This document shows positions 11,686 through 23,545 of a stretch of DNA of 64,000 bases, piece after piece. The notes beneath the pieces were generated by a model. That model saw only the letters and a program-made list of their open reading frames with translations, was not told where the DNA came from and made no database searches. The position numbers and the translations under genes are program-made. The first letter of the stretch is position 1; each line of letters begins with the position of its first letter. Location of the stretch: contig JAVDOI010000007.1 of assembly GCA_032191485.1 (NCBI GenBank), forward strand, positions 2,460,463 to 2,524,462. The letters are read 5' to 3'. The stretch is from Leptoclinus maculatus. Taxonomy: Eukaryota; Chordata; Actinopteri; Perciformes; Stichaeidae.

Positions 11686-12021
11686 GGCTACATCCATACT
11701 AATATATTTTGAATTCAAAACAAAAACGATCTCCATCCACACGTGCGTTTCAGCATCATTTTCGAAATGATTTCTGTCTAGACTAACAAGCCTGAAAACG
11801 AATATCACACGACTATTCACGTACACTGGGCATGTGGGTGCCGGTGTAAACAGGAAGTAGATTGGTTGCAACGAATTACATTTTTCAGACTTAGTTACAA
11901 CGCTGCAGGTCTTGCTCTATCTCTGTCTCACACACAATGAACACTTACACAAAGAAGTGCTCAGTGTAAACGTAGCAAAAGATATGTTTTAAAATGGAAA
12001 CGAAGTAGTGTGGACATGGCC
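11686..12021. mobile_element. 336-bp TIR MITE, PIF/Harbinger-like
   Basis: The ends are GGCTACATCCATACTA and, as reverse complement of the right end, GGCCATGTCCACACTA: 16 bp with three mismatches. Both ends are flanked by TAA (11683-11685 and 12022-12024), which fits the 3-bp TWA target of PIF/Harbinger elements. It has no coding capacity. The superfamily call rests on the 3-bp duplication and the GGC start. Confidence 0.65.
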
Positions 12022-12024
12022 TAA

Positions 12025-14301
12025 GTTAATGTTAACTTATAGTTTCATGTGGGACATGAACACCGATCGGAAACCCTCGTTAATGCTAGGTGTCAATGCA
12101 TTCCGTACAGCGTGATCACATTCTTAAGGGAACCACCTGACTCCACGACAAGCCGTCGCAGTGACACTGACCTGGGACACATCACGTTTGTTGACAATTT
12201 AGTCATCCCCGCTTTAATAATTTGCATGTTCAATCCAATCACCAATGTGGGCACAATCAAGATAATGAGAATGCATTTTAATCAAATATTGGTTTTCGAT
12301 TTAATTCACCCAGTTTGGTCCAATTCAGTCCATCCCGTCAGACAAAGCCTGTGAAGAGGAAATATGAGGCCGTGGGGTGGCGGATCAGTAAGCTGACAAC
12401 CGCCTCCATCACCTCCAGTCATTGTGAGCCATTCAGCTGCTTCATGTGTATTAGCATCACAGATATTCTCCTCCATTCAGCCAACGTTGACCCCTGTTGG
12501 TCTTGCTATGACTCTCGATAATGGATACCTATTCAGCTGCTCTGCCTGCAGCCACACTGTGAATGACTGACTCGACACCACACTGGGCCTTGTGGCAACA
12601 AAGATCACCCACACACAGACTGCGCACACTTCCCCTCACTCGTTACCTGTGTCCCGCTGACTTGTACAAGTACAACTCTGCAGTGTATTTGAGCGTAAGT
12701 CTGTTAGCCGTTCAGAGACGCTCAGGTTTGGACAAATGATTTCAGTCCGGTTCCAAGGAGATTTGGCAGAAACGCTCCAAGCAGCCGCTCTGAGTCGGCC
12801 TATGCTTTTCACATTGCCTCTATTATTACTATGGTGCTTTTCCACAATCGGTGCAGGCTATCGCATCCAAATCCATGAAATGTCAAAACGTTTGTCAGGC
12901 ACATGAATTCTTAAGGTCAGGCCGTGCTTGATGTATGTGGTGTGTCAACATCTCCCGGTGCTGATGTGGTCCACGGGCCGGCCTGCTGAGGATGAAGCCT
13001 CACTGCAAACACCCAAAAAGAAAAGTCAGATTGTGATTACTTTACACACACACCACCAGCCTGTGGCATCCATTTGAGAATGGCCATCATCATTCCATCA
13101 AGGATTCACATTCAGCCCCAAAATAAGTCTGCACTTCACGGAATAACTGCAGGTGAAAGAACGGACTGGGGGCTGTGTCTTCTTGAGTTGGATCTGATTG
13201 TTGTTGTTTTTGTTATGCACCATAGATTTCTGTGAAATAGAAAAGGACCTCAGCTAAGTCAGGTGTTCCCTTTCATATCCAACTCTTAGTGTCATTCTGC
13301 TAATAACATGCTAACAAGCTTTTTCGCTCTAGGAGAGACATCTGTGAAGTGTTATCTGTCTAGCACTCCAAGTATGTTTCTTTTATGCTATTATATTTGG
13401 TATTCCATCACTTCCATCCATCCAAACATACTTGCTGCCAATGTTGCCAGCAAGTTGTTCACGACTTGAAACTAAGATCTATATCAAAATACGAGCTACA
13501 TACGGGTGTATGTCAGAATTTTACCAGTGCGACTGTTGTTTTTGTCTTCCAGCCCCTCTTTTAATTGTATCCTGAATTGATTGCACCAAGTGTAAATCAA
13601 AGAACATTTTAATCCACACCAAAAAAGCATAGCAATATTCTCCCTGGATATATGCCAATCAAATGTTTCATACATGTAAACGGGCTGTCCTGACCAGGCT
13701 CTTGAGCCATGGTAAATATGACAGATAAACTCAAGGTTTTAACAAAAATAATGTATTAAACACCGTACATCGTGGTTAAGATGTCTGAATATTACATTTT
13801 GGAATGATTTTTTTTACCCCCATTTTTAGTGGTTTTGTTTTTAACTCGCAAATCGAATATGACCAAAAAACTTTCCCTTGAAAAGTTAGACTAAAATAAA
13901 AAAATGTATTCAAGGTCCACTTATGGTGTTAAAAAGCATCTACTATCCTCCCTAAAGAACTCATCACCTGGTTAAGAATTCGCCCTTCGGAAAACTGTCT
14001 ATATGACAAAGTGTCCCAATAACCACTGGCTGGAGTTTGCTGCGGATTTTCCAAAATGTTCACTTAAATGTCAGAATGCTCCTCAGATAATGGAATCTGT
14101 GTAGCTTATACAGTAGCCTAGTTACGTTACTCTCTCATTGTACCCTACTCTCTGGTTGCATGTCAAACAAACAAACAGATACCGTAAACTCTTCAGAGCA
14201 TCCGTTTGCTTTCAGATGTTCATTTTAGTGATGTAGATAAACTCTGGTAGGAATTAGTAAACGGAATGTTTAGTGGGATTAAAGGCCTTCACACAGCGGG
14301 A
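12025..14301. other. No recognised feature
   Basis: Non-repetitive AT-moderate DNA with only short open frames. No splice-bounded segment resembling the ntrk3 LRR exons could be found. Confidence 0.45.
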
Positions 14302-14318
14302 GGGGGGGGGGGGGGGGG
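14302..14318 (+). repeat. Homopolymer run of 17 G
   Basis: Uninterrupted G17; potential G-quadruplex and sequencing-error hotspot. Confidence 0.95.
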
Positions 14319-15001
14319 ACGAATAAACGACACAAAAAAGACAAATGACACAAAAAGCCCTTCCTTCTGCTGTGAAGAGTAAGACGGGACGGAGTGGCTC
14401 TTTTCTGAGCCGTCTTTGTCGAGGTTGAAAGGAGTGATGAAGTTTGCCTGTCTTGGCTCCGTGTTGTAGTTTCGTAGATTGAGGCGCAACTCAACCATTT
14501 TTCTCACAGTGAGATTGGCTGATGCCTTTATTCGGGGTGTGAAAGCTCAGGAAAATTGACTTTGTAACCAAAAAAACAACAACTTTTCACCTCCTAAAAT
14601 CTACATTCTCTGTAAAAGTTTTCATGACCCAAAAAAATATATATTGACGTAAAAATAAAAGCGTGTGTGCAGTGAGTGAAGGCCTTTTTAGACTCAGACT
14701 CCTGGTGACATTTATCACATCTCTATTGAACAGTATCCCAAAAATGTTACCCTCCCCTTCTTCATTCTCCTCTCCCACATCTCGCTTGTCTCTCTGCCCA
14801 TCTGCCCCACACACTTTTAATGAAAATGTGAGGTTATCTGCACTATATGAGGGAGAGGGAGGTTATCTCCGCTACAAAGTGGTACAACTCATTTACATCA
14901 CACTCCCCTGGCCAGGTAGATGAGGCAGTTAATTAAGTCGGTGTCAAGAGGAGCAAAGATTGCGTTTTGCTGCGTGTCGTCAGATAAACTGGGATCAGCT
15001 T
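14319..15001. other. No recognised feature
   Basis: Noncoding between two poly-G tracts. Two 'ttaattaagtcg' motifs (about 14930 and 15074) flank the second tract. Confidence 0.4.
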
Positions 15002-15026
15002 GGGGGGGGGGGGGGGGGGGGGGGGG
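15002..15026 (+). repeat. Homopolymer run of 25 G
   Basis: Uninterrupted G25, the longest G tract in the window. Its true length in the genome is uncertain because such runs are poorly resolved by sequencing. Confidence 0.95.
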
Positions 15027-15394
15027 TGACGACATGATTTTAAGGCCTCAAAGAATCCACTAATGAAAGAAGTTTAATTAAGTCGTGCTCAGGCCACAGG
15101 GTGCCACATAAAGACAAGTGTAGTGCTGGATGAATCACAGAGCAACACATTAGTTGTATGAATACGTTTGATGGGATCTCTGGTGGGGATGTTTAATTAC
15201 CCAGCAACTGTTCTCCCACCTCCGTACAGCAACTCATTTTCTGCATCATTTCAAATCACTCAATCACAGTTTACATGAGAAATAAAAAAAAGACTATTAA
15301 AACCATTTCATTCATTGTTTTACATCATCGTCTTATCATTATTAATCCTTTGTACAATTTACAATTACAATTTAACAGTACACGTTTATTTTTT
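15027..15394. other. No recognised feature; possible noncoding regulatory sequence
   Basis: Repeat-free, with 'ttaattaagtcg' and several ATTA motifs. Nothing coding. Confidence 0.3.
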
Positions 15395-15745
15395 TACGTC
15401 TGTGGACGAAAGCGTGAGTGTTTCCGAGCACCAGAGTCCCTTTAGAAAACATCTGACAGTCTGCCCCACTCAGTCCTGGTCCTGGTTCTCCTCCACCACT
15501 CAGTCCTGGTCCTGGTTCTCCTCCACCACTCAGTCCTGGTCCTGGTTCTCCTCCACCACTCAGTCCTGGTCCTGGTTCTCCTCCACCACTCAGTCCTGGT
15601 CCTGGTTCTCCTCCAGCAGTGTGGCGTCGGTCTTGACACCCAGCAGGCTCCGGAGAAGCCTCTGACTGCAGGTTCGAAGACTGCAGTGAAGCCAGATCTT
15701 GTTGGTTCATGGTTTAACCTGATTTTGCACGGAATCGGACCCGGT
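15395..15745 (+). repeat. Family M dispersed repeat, copy B, with internal 30-bp minisatellite
   Basis: Ordered similarity to 2700-3060 flanks a tandem array at 15471-15620. The array is five units of exactly 30 bp containing 'cagtcctggtcctggttctc'. Because 30 is divisible by three, several frames are open through it (SWSWFSSTTQ and similar ten-residue repeats on + and -). These frames are by-products; no start context or domain supports a protein. Confidence 0.75.
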
Positions 15746-16554
15746 GGCACTGATGACAAGCGTTAAGAATAACTAATAGAAGAAGCCAATCTTCTCTCCG
15801 ATGGTCATATAGAGGCATCAATATTACACGGAGACTGTTTCATATCCAGTTAAAAGTTCCTCACAGTGACTTTGAGAGATAGAGGGAGAGAGCGGCAAAC
15901 CACAAACAACTGTTACAACATGCCTCACCAGTAACATATTTAGCGCTCTCTGCTAGTTCTACATTCTTGCATGAGTGCTCTGATTAATAACTGCATTATT
16001 TGATTTTGCAACAGTAGCTTCAACCCTTGGTGGTGAGTTTCAAGTATGTCGATTGGTCCACCGGCAGTATTGTGGCGATAGTAAAAAAGGAGCAAATACC
16101 AAAGAGCCCGGTTCGGTATCACCACAGTGGTGCAGAGTTTGCGAGGCTCTCCGACGACCCTCTGGGAGCTCGAGAGATGTGGTGATATTTACGCAATATT
16201 GATCATTTGTATCCTCCTTTTTATGAACGGCAAAAAGGTACAAACGGCATTTGTTACTGGGCCACTGACTGACCCACTCTAACACCAGACACACTCACAG
16301 ATAATAAGGCCTCGTTCAGACGAAACCAACGCTTCATAATTGGTAAAAGAGATGCGTAACAGATTTTGTTATCAAGGTAAAGATATCAGAACAGCTTAAT
16401 CAGAGCTGATCCCCCTTCTACAGATAACACTGATGCCTCTCTAATTGAAACGCGCTCTCCTTTTGTCATTTAATAATCTCACTGTTCTTTGGTTGCGTGG
16501 AGTTATAGAATCAAGTGGTGCCAGGCAGTGCCTCAGACATGCTCAGCAGTTTTA
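15746..16554. other. No recognised feature
   Basis: Noncoding, no identifiable element. Confidence 0.45.
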
Positions 16555-16945
16555 GTTTATGGTCTCAATCTCTAGTTTCAAGTCTTCTTCAGTACAGCAT
16601 GATGTTCATTAGTAAATGATGGTCCATTTAGAGTCAAACAGACCATAAAGCAGGGGATGCTTTAGGGGATTGTGATTGACAGGTTGCTGCCGCGGGGTTG
16701 TCTAGTCTGGGAGTTGTCCGTGTTTTCGTCTTAGAACTGTAACCATTTTACAGTGTGTTTCCACTTCATGAAAGTTAATTGTAACATTTTGGTCTCCTAA
16801 AAATGTCTTGTTCAGTGTTCGGTTGTACTTAACGTGACCCTCTCGTGTCACTTCTGGCTCAGAGGGCGACAGCCAAAATACCAAACTCGAGGCTTCATAA
16901 CGGCAGTCCACAAACCAACGGGTGACGCCACGGTGTCTCCGTCCA
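16555..16945 (-). repeat. Family S dispersed repeat, near-complete copy
   Basis: Contains the family's first half, seen also at 41470-41700 in the opposite orientation. It extends further, through 'cacttctggctcagagggcgacagcc' and 'ggcagtccacaaacc', to about 16945. It lacks the 'gagtcgccccctg' half present in the other copies. Confidence 0.8.
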
Positions 16946-17077
16946 CTTCTTATTCACAGTCTGGATTTTTCCATTTGATTTTGGATTATTATGGCCTCTG
17001 AATTATTCCTAAAGTCAAACCCAAGAAGAAGAAACCCATGGTGAGGTGCCCTTTTATTACATGCTGATGCTGTAGAG

Positions 17078-17879
17078 CAGAGGTCCCAAACCTTTTTTGC
17101 GCCACGGACCGGTTTCATATTGGACAACATTTTCACGGACCGGCCTTCAAGGTGTGGTGGATAAACACGACGAAATAAAATGATACGACCGGCATGAAAA
17201 CAAAAATAAAATGCATAAAAAAAATACATCTCACAATAACGCTGAATCAGTGGAGCCCTGAGCTTGTTTCTCTGCAACGAGACGGTTAATGGGAGACAAT
17301 GACACCCGAAGTGTGTTCCTCATGTCCAGTCTACTTCGTTTGGTTTTGATTGCTGTCACTGCAGAACATCCCGCTTCACAAAGAGGATGTGTGAAATGGA
17401 AGCAGGGTTTTCAGTGCTTTAGTGGCGATCTCAGGATATTCAGCCTTGATTTTAACCCTAAACACCAGCAGAGTTGTTGTCTCAAACATACTTTTAAGGC
17501 CACCGTCATTTACAACCTCCAGCAGCTGATCTTCCTCTGTCGCCACATATTCTGCAGAGCGGGCTTGGCGCGTCAGAATTACTTAATATATATTTAATTG
17601 ATATTTAATTAGACTCCTGATATTGTCTGTTAAATGAAGCTTTCTTTTTCTTGTAGGTTGTAGGCTCTTCTCCTGTCTCCTTAGTGGACCTTTCCCCTTT
17701 GCAAAGAAGCTCTCCAAAAGTTATTTACTCATTTTCGCTAACTTGTGGACTTAATGAAATTGGTAGAGAATCCGGTCATTTTTCAAAATAAAACATCTTT
17801 CAGACTCTGATAATCAATAAAACGGAAATAATATAAGTTATGTATTCTTTCTGTGCGGCCCGGTGGTTGGGGGCCGCTG
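17078..17879 (-). mobile_element. hAT element (Buster-like), deletion derivative
   Basis: The 802-bp element begins CAGAGGTCCCAAACC and ends GGTTGGGGGCCGCTG, imperfect 15-bp TIRs with 12 matches. It is flanked by an exact 8-bp target duplication 'ctgtagag' (17070-17077 and 17880-17887). The duplication fits the nnnTAnnn pattern described for Buster-type hATs. A minus-strand transposase C-terminus remains inside. Confidence 0.9.
17285..17495 (-). pseudogene. hAT transposase C-terminal remnant
   Basis: On the minus strand, 'FETTTLLVFRVKIKAEYPEI' is followed by 'ATKALKTLLPF', then, after a single-base frame change, 'CEAGCSAVTAIKTKRSRLDM' and 'RNTLRVSLSPINRL'. This is the C-terminal dimerisation region of hAT transposases, related to the domesticated ZBED5/FAM200/SCAND3 group, with its CEAGFSA-like and RSRLD motifs. 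The frameshift and missing N-terminal 80% make it nonfunctional. Family membership is strongly supported by the motif series together with the surrounding TIRs and target duplication. Confidence 0.85.
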
Positions 17880-17887
17880 CTGTAGAG

Positions 17888-18611
17888 GAGTGAGTTACAA
17901 TAATCAAGGCACCCATTAGAAGGATTCTAAGGCTGTCTCACGTTTTATGAGTAGCAGCCTCCATGGTGTGCATATCCATTCATTTTAACTCAGCTAGATA
18001 CTTCTTTGATCCAGCTTTTCTTTTTCTTTTTCTATCGGTTCTTATCAAGCCAAGGAATACAGGCCAGTGGACACGAACACTGTGAACCTGAGAAGAGTTA
18101 CTTCTCCTATTTTATCTCCGCTGAGATCCCACTTTTCATCAGCGGTAACACCTCACAGAACAGCCAACCTGAAGGGCTGTGAGGTGTGAAGAGTGTGCGA
18201 GTTCCTGGATGGGGCCGGCTCAGGGGCTATTGGAGATGAAGGCATATCTGGAAATGTATCCCAATCACAGACCTTTCTCCCACTATGGGTGTAAGTTCAT
18301 ATTAATGTCTAAAGAAACAATTGGCAGATGTAGTAGGAATCATTTTCCATATAATCTGAAACTTGCGTGGCCATTGTGATCAACAATGTGATCCATGGAT
18401 CAAGGATATTTAAACCTGCAACAGGCTCAGTCGTTGCTGACTGTTTGACGTTTGATTCAACATGTTTCAGATACTGTAGATGTCCATCCTGTCTTTCCTC
18501 ATAATGAGCAGCCACTACTTTCTCTGCATGGACTGTTTATTTTTTTAAATCTCCTTTACCTCACGGGTTGATAGCGGTTTGATTTTGTTTCGACAAAAAC
18601 TTTCTTTTTTT
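17888..18611. other. No recognised feature
   Basis: Noncoding. A short inverted pair around 'cctcacagaacagccaacctgaagggctgtgagg' (about 18149-18184) is the only local structure seen. Confidence 0.4.
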
Positions 18612-19290
18612 ATCGATCGGCCGTAGGGACCTCTGAGCGACGGGGCAACCAATCGCCCCGAGGCAGCAGAGCGAAGTGGTCGGGCGGGACTGCCCTGTAG
18701 GCTAGCACCAGAGTCTTAAACTGGATGCGAGCTCTTACAGGGAGCCAGTGTTGAGAACGGAGAAGGGAAGTTGTGTGGGAGAACTTGGGGCGATTGAACC
18801 CCAGGCGAGCTGCAGCTTTCTGGACAAGCTCCAGAGGTCTGATGGCCGACGCCGGGGCTCCGGCAAGTAGAGAGTTGCAGTAGTCCAGGCGGGAGATGAC
18901 AAGAGCCTGGATGAGCACCTGCGCCGTCTCGTCAGTGAGGAAGGGGCGAATCCTCCTGATGTTGTAGAGCAGGAATCTGCAGGAGCGTGTAACCGATGTA
19001 ATGTTTGCTGAGAATGACAGTTGGTCATCCAGGGTCACAACCAGGTTCCTCGCAGTCCGAGTTGGCGTCACCACGGTATCGTCAATGGTGATGGACAGGT
19101 CTCGGTGCGGGCAGCCCTTCCCCGGGAGGAACAGTAGCTCGGTTTTGTCCAGGTTGAGCTTGAGGTGGTCACCGGGAGGAAATGACAAGACCAGCTGGGT
19201 GTCATCGGCATAACAATGGTAGGAGAAGTCATGCGAGCGAATAACAGAACCCAGAGATGTTGTGTAGAGCGAGAAGAGAAGGGGGCCCAC
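18612..19290 (-). mobile_element. LINE reverse-transcriptase fragment (CR1/L2-like), truncated
   Basis: A minus-strand frame covers the palm and thumb of a fish LINE reverse transcriptase. In order it shows 'VGPLLFSLYTTSLG', then 'CYADDTQL' (about 19190-19213) with the catalytic YADD box, 'LNLDKTELLFLPG', 'NLVVTLDDQLSFSANI', 'ISRLDYCNSLLAG' and 'SQHWLPVRARIQFK'. About 30 residues usual between the YADD segment and 'KLNLDKTEL' are deleted. The fingers, endonuclease and 3' end are missing. The frame is otherwise open for 230 codons, which suggests a fairly young insertion, but it cannot encode an active enzyme. Confidence 0.88.
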
Positions 19291-19571
19291 CTTCATGCTA
19301 ATGCACAATCTCTTCTGCAAATCTGAAAAAAAACTTTATAAAGACAAAACCATTTTCTTGTCTTATTTGTAAATCAAAGTTTCTGAGGATACCCTTTTGT
19401 TTGTTATTTGTCTCCGTCACAGTGTGTTTCTCTTTACTGTGTAATTCAGGCTGTATTCCAGTCCTGAGGCTTTTTTTCCCTCTGCAGACAAATCCAATTT
19501 GTTCTATTTATCAAACCTGTGGCTGAGGCTGTAATAATGCACCTATTGATCTCAAGGTTGGGTATAAGCAG

Positions 19572-19633
<62 letters not shown>

Positions 19634-19763
19634 AATCAGCTTGGGGTTCAGATCAACAAATGTTCATTACTCTTGCCCCTTCCCCTCAGCAGACATACAA
19701 CACCAGATAGCTAGCATTCATCACGGCACGCCTGCAGGGCGGTGGAGAAATACTCCATCTCTG

Positions 19764-19809
<46 letters not shown>

Positions 19810-20278
19810 CAACTAACGTAATAACTCCAAAGTATTTAGCTGATAGATGCTTACGCATTTACTTAGTTCATAACAAAAAAGAGGAAAACAAATTAAATTA
19901 ACATTACAATAAAAAAAATGAACCATTGACAAATTATGATCATTAATCTATATTTAAATAATGTTTACATTCAGACGCTTTGCAAAGTATTTATTAATCA
20001 TTAACAATGTGTTATCAATGTAATGTTTAAGGAGGTTTCACAAACATTTTCTTAAAGGTATAAAAATATTTTGGTAATCAGAAGAAAGAAATTCTCAATA
20101 CAGTATATAAACTTATAATGTGAGCAACAATAAACTCTTACAGTAACATAAATAAGTAAATCGTATTAATAATAATGTCATTGTTTTTTAACAGTAAATT
20201 AACTGAACTAAATGTACTACATTTCATTTACTATGAGTTTACCATTTATTAATGATGCCTATTATAAAGTGTTCCTGC
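19291..20278. repeat. Noncoding stretch with two (TG)n microsatellites
   Basis: Perfect TG runs lie at 19573-19632 (60 bp) and 19765-19808 (44 bp). The rest is AT-rich with no element identified. Confidence 0.9.
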
Positions 20279-20304
20279 GTCTCTCTCTCTCTCTCTCTCT
20301 CTCC

Positions 20305-20350
<46 letters not shown>

Positions 20351-20359
20351 TCTCTCCCT

Positions 20360-20431
<72 letters not shown>

Positions 20432-20440
20432 TCTCTCCCT

Positions 20441-20478
<38 letters not shown>
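20279..20478 (+). repeat. (CT)n polypyrimidine tract with duplicated internal block
   Basis: Two hundred bases of almost pure pyrimidine on the + strand. The irregular block 'tctctccctcccccccctc' occurs twice, at about 20351 and 20433, showing duplication of a segment of about 80 bp. Long polypurine/polypyrimidine mirror tracts can form triplex DNA. Confidence 0.95.
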
Positions 20479-20481
<3 letters not shown>

Positions 20482-20810
20482 GTTCATCTAGTTAGACACC
20501 TGCTGGTTTTCTTCCCTTACTGTTATTTCCAGATCGGTTCGGGTTAAAACTAAGAACACGCTGGTCGTATCGCTTGTGTCGGTAAATATATAGGCCTGTA
20601 AGCAATTTAAATCAAATGAAAATAACAATAATTACATGTTTATTGCTTTGTGTATCGGTTCACCTGGAATATGAGCGCAGCTTCAATCAGTTGCGTTACT
20701 AACAGGAACCTTTGCTGTGAATATGAGCTGCTCGATATAAGAATAAGCTAAACATATTAATCTCAATTGTATTTCTTGAATAACATTCATTTGAAAATAT
20801 ATCACCTTGG

Positions 20811-22006
20811 TAACACTTTATAATAACTACACGCTATGAAGCATTAGTTAAGTATGAGTAAACACTTAATTCATCATTTATAAAGCATTGTTCCTACATT
20901 AATAATTCATTAGTATGCAGTTCATAACAACAGTTATAAATGTTTTATTCTTGATTAATAAGCTCGTCTATTATGTGTTTTATTATTGTGTTTTCATACT
21001 TTATAAATTATGGATTCCCCATTTGTAAATTAAGTATTATATATATTACAAACCAATTATTGTTAAGGAGTTGTAGATGATTAATAACATAATTTATAAA
21101 ATGATTAATAACGTATTTAGATGTACATTATTCATGCATTTATATATATAATGATTTAGATATGCACTAATGTTAGGGACTATGTTAATATATGCTTTAT
21201 AAACGCGTATTAATACTGCAATTCATGATTAATTCAGATAGTTACTAGTCGTTAGTTAAGTATTTATAGTCCTCATCTAAAGTGAGGACTATCTCTGCTT
21301 TACAAAGCATTTATAAATGACATTGAAAGGCTAACAGTGCCTCAAAACCCACAAAAGTCTCAGTTATCTTCTCAACAGAAAAGGCAAATACACACAACAC
21401 AAAGTGATAAAGAACATATCAATATTTATTGCAAGATGCAAACAATGTCCTCGTAAATACAAACCTCTCAGCCCTTTATTCATGTAAAACAACAAAGACA
21501 TTTTTTTGAGGCACTGATGGCCTTTTAATGTCATTTATAAATGCTTTGTAAATAAATAGATAGTCCTCACTTTAGATGAGGTCACACAAAATACTTAACT
21601 AACGACTAGTAACTACCTGAATTAATCATGAAATGCAGTATTAATACGAGTTTATAAAGCATATATTAACATAGTCCCTAACATTAGTGCTAAATCTAAA
21701 TCATTATATAAATGCATGAATAATGTACATCTAAATACGTTCTTAATCATTTACTTACGTTATAAATTGTGTTATTAATCATCTACAACTCCATAATAAT
21801 TGGTTTGTAATATATATAATACTTAATTTAGAAATGCGGAATACATAATTTATAAAGTATGAAAACACAATAATGAAATGATAGACGAGCTTATTAATCA
21901 AGAATAAAACATTTATAACTGGTATGAATTGCATACTAACGAGTGTTAATGTAGGAACAATGCTTTATAAATGATGAATTAAGTGTTTAGTTATTATAAA
22001 GTGTTA
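20811..22006. mobile_element. 1.2-kb fold-back element with ~500-bp inverted arms
   Basis: The left arm (about 20811-21347) is the inverse of the right arm (about 21502-22006) over essentially its whole length. Examples are 'gttagggactatgttaatat' and its complement near 21660-21683, and 'tctaaagtgaggactat' and its complement near 21562-21578. A loop of about 155 bp separates the arms. The tips are TAACACTTTATAATAACT at the left and the complement at the right. The right arm has lost about 32 bp near its tip. No coding sequence. The dinucleotide TA at both outer ends would fit a TA target, but no longer duplication is visible. Confidence 0.85.
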
Positions 22007-23469
22007 TAAAGATGATCTCTTTAAACGTGCAGCCGAACTGAACTTTTTGAAGAGGGCACAGTTATTATAGAATTTGTGGTTTCGAGTCGGCAAACAGATC
22101 TTGTGTCGGCGCTCCGCCCAGATCCATCATCTTACTCAGCCTACCAGTTTTATCATCAGCCACCACCAGAGTCTGGACTCCATGGGGGGGTTCATCCTGC
22201 TACTGCTCAGAGCAGATGCCTTTCCATTAGAAAGCTCCCCGAAGAGTCTGAGCCCCAAAGATTACCATCACGTCATCTGTTATAATAAACAATGACCTTT
22301 TCTTCATTCGCAACCGGGCGCACAGGACGCACTAGATTGGAACTTTAACTATCAATTATTTATTGATGTATTCGGTTACATTTTTCATTGATAATCTCCT
22401 GCTTTTTGTCAGCATTGAAGCCCCATGCGTATGTGTCCATGCACACAGTATTTATTCCTATCCCATTAGTGTGTATGATCACATGTGTCCATGTGTAGAT
22501 GGCGACACAATTGTCCTTCACCTACAGTTGTCCCCAGTAAACCGTCCCGACGCTGTTATTCGTCAATCTCTTCCCCCTTCAACGGGACAATCAATCCAAG
22601 TGTATGTAACGACTTGTTTCACTGAGGGGGGAAAAAAGGAAAAGACGCCGCCTCGTTCCGACTCGCCGTCCTTCACACCTCCGTGAATCTCACAGATACA
22701 GCTGTGTCACAAATCTCCCATCAGCCACGAAGAGTGACATCATGGAGGAATAGCTGTCCACTGATGATGTATGTGACAACACAGGAAAGAGACGCCAGAG
22801 AGGAATGCTTTGGAGTGCGTGTTCGTCAGTTCACTAAGATACAAGGGTGAAAAATAAAATGTCTGATGGGACTGAATGGGACTCAATAACACCCTGTCTT
22901 TGCTCTGAAATAATGTCTATACCCAGAAACTCAGCATTTAGGAGGATTAAACCCTGTTAAAGTGAACTTTTGGTATTTTCAACGTGGGGGCTATTGTCAT
23001 ATGTTCTTGGGAAACAGATTTGCAGTCGATGGGAGCATGGAGTGCTTTCCAAAAAAGTTCAATTTAACAGAAATAATACTGAATACTTGTCTTTAATCCA
23101 ACTGAAAATAAATACAGAAGGTGTTTCCTGGAAGTCTCTGTAGCTGTTGTAGTGATCTATACAGCAGAGCCAGATGAGCTCCAAGGTTAGCACTGTCAAC
23201 ATGGCTTGCTGTTGGCCATTGGCGCAAATTTACAGGTCAAAGTTTTTCAAACTTGCACTCAAAGCCAAAAAGTGATGTACTGCGCCCAAACGAGCGAAAC
23301 CCCCAACTACAAATTCATTGGCTTGGATAGAATTTGCTGTTTTAAATGGTATTGTGACCAACATAACGTTACCGTACAATAAAACTGCATTGTCAATGAC
23401 GTTTTCAAGGAAAGGTATACATTATACATTAACCACGAATACATTTCTCATTATAATCCACGGAAGTCT
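22007..23469. other. No recognised gene
   Basis: Nothing self-similar within the window. Parts of 22960-23260 ('ttggtattttcaacgtgg') resemble a dispersed fish repeat, but I cannot define boundaries. Confidence 0.4.
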
Positions 23470-23545
23470 GCATAGGGTGGAGGTGGATGGGTGGTCAAGA
23501 CAGGACTTTCACCCAGGAAACCGCTGTTCAAGTCTACAATATTTC
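23470..23545 (-). repeat. Family H dispersed repeat, short copy
   Basis: Contains the family core as complement: 'ggtggatgggtggtcaagac', then 'aggactttcacccaggaaac' and 'cgctgttca'. Better copies are at 46415 and 56260. Confidence 0.6.

Noticed and set aside
15372..15759. Three overlapping frames with TEWWRRTRTR, GEPGPGLSGG and SWSWFSSTTQ repeats
   Set aside because: By-products of a 30-bp minisatellite; none has a domain or start context.
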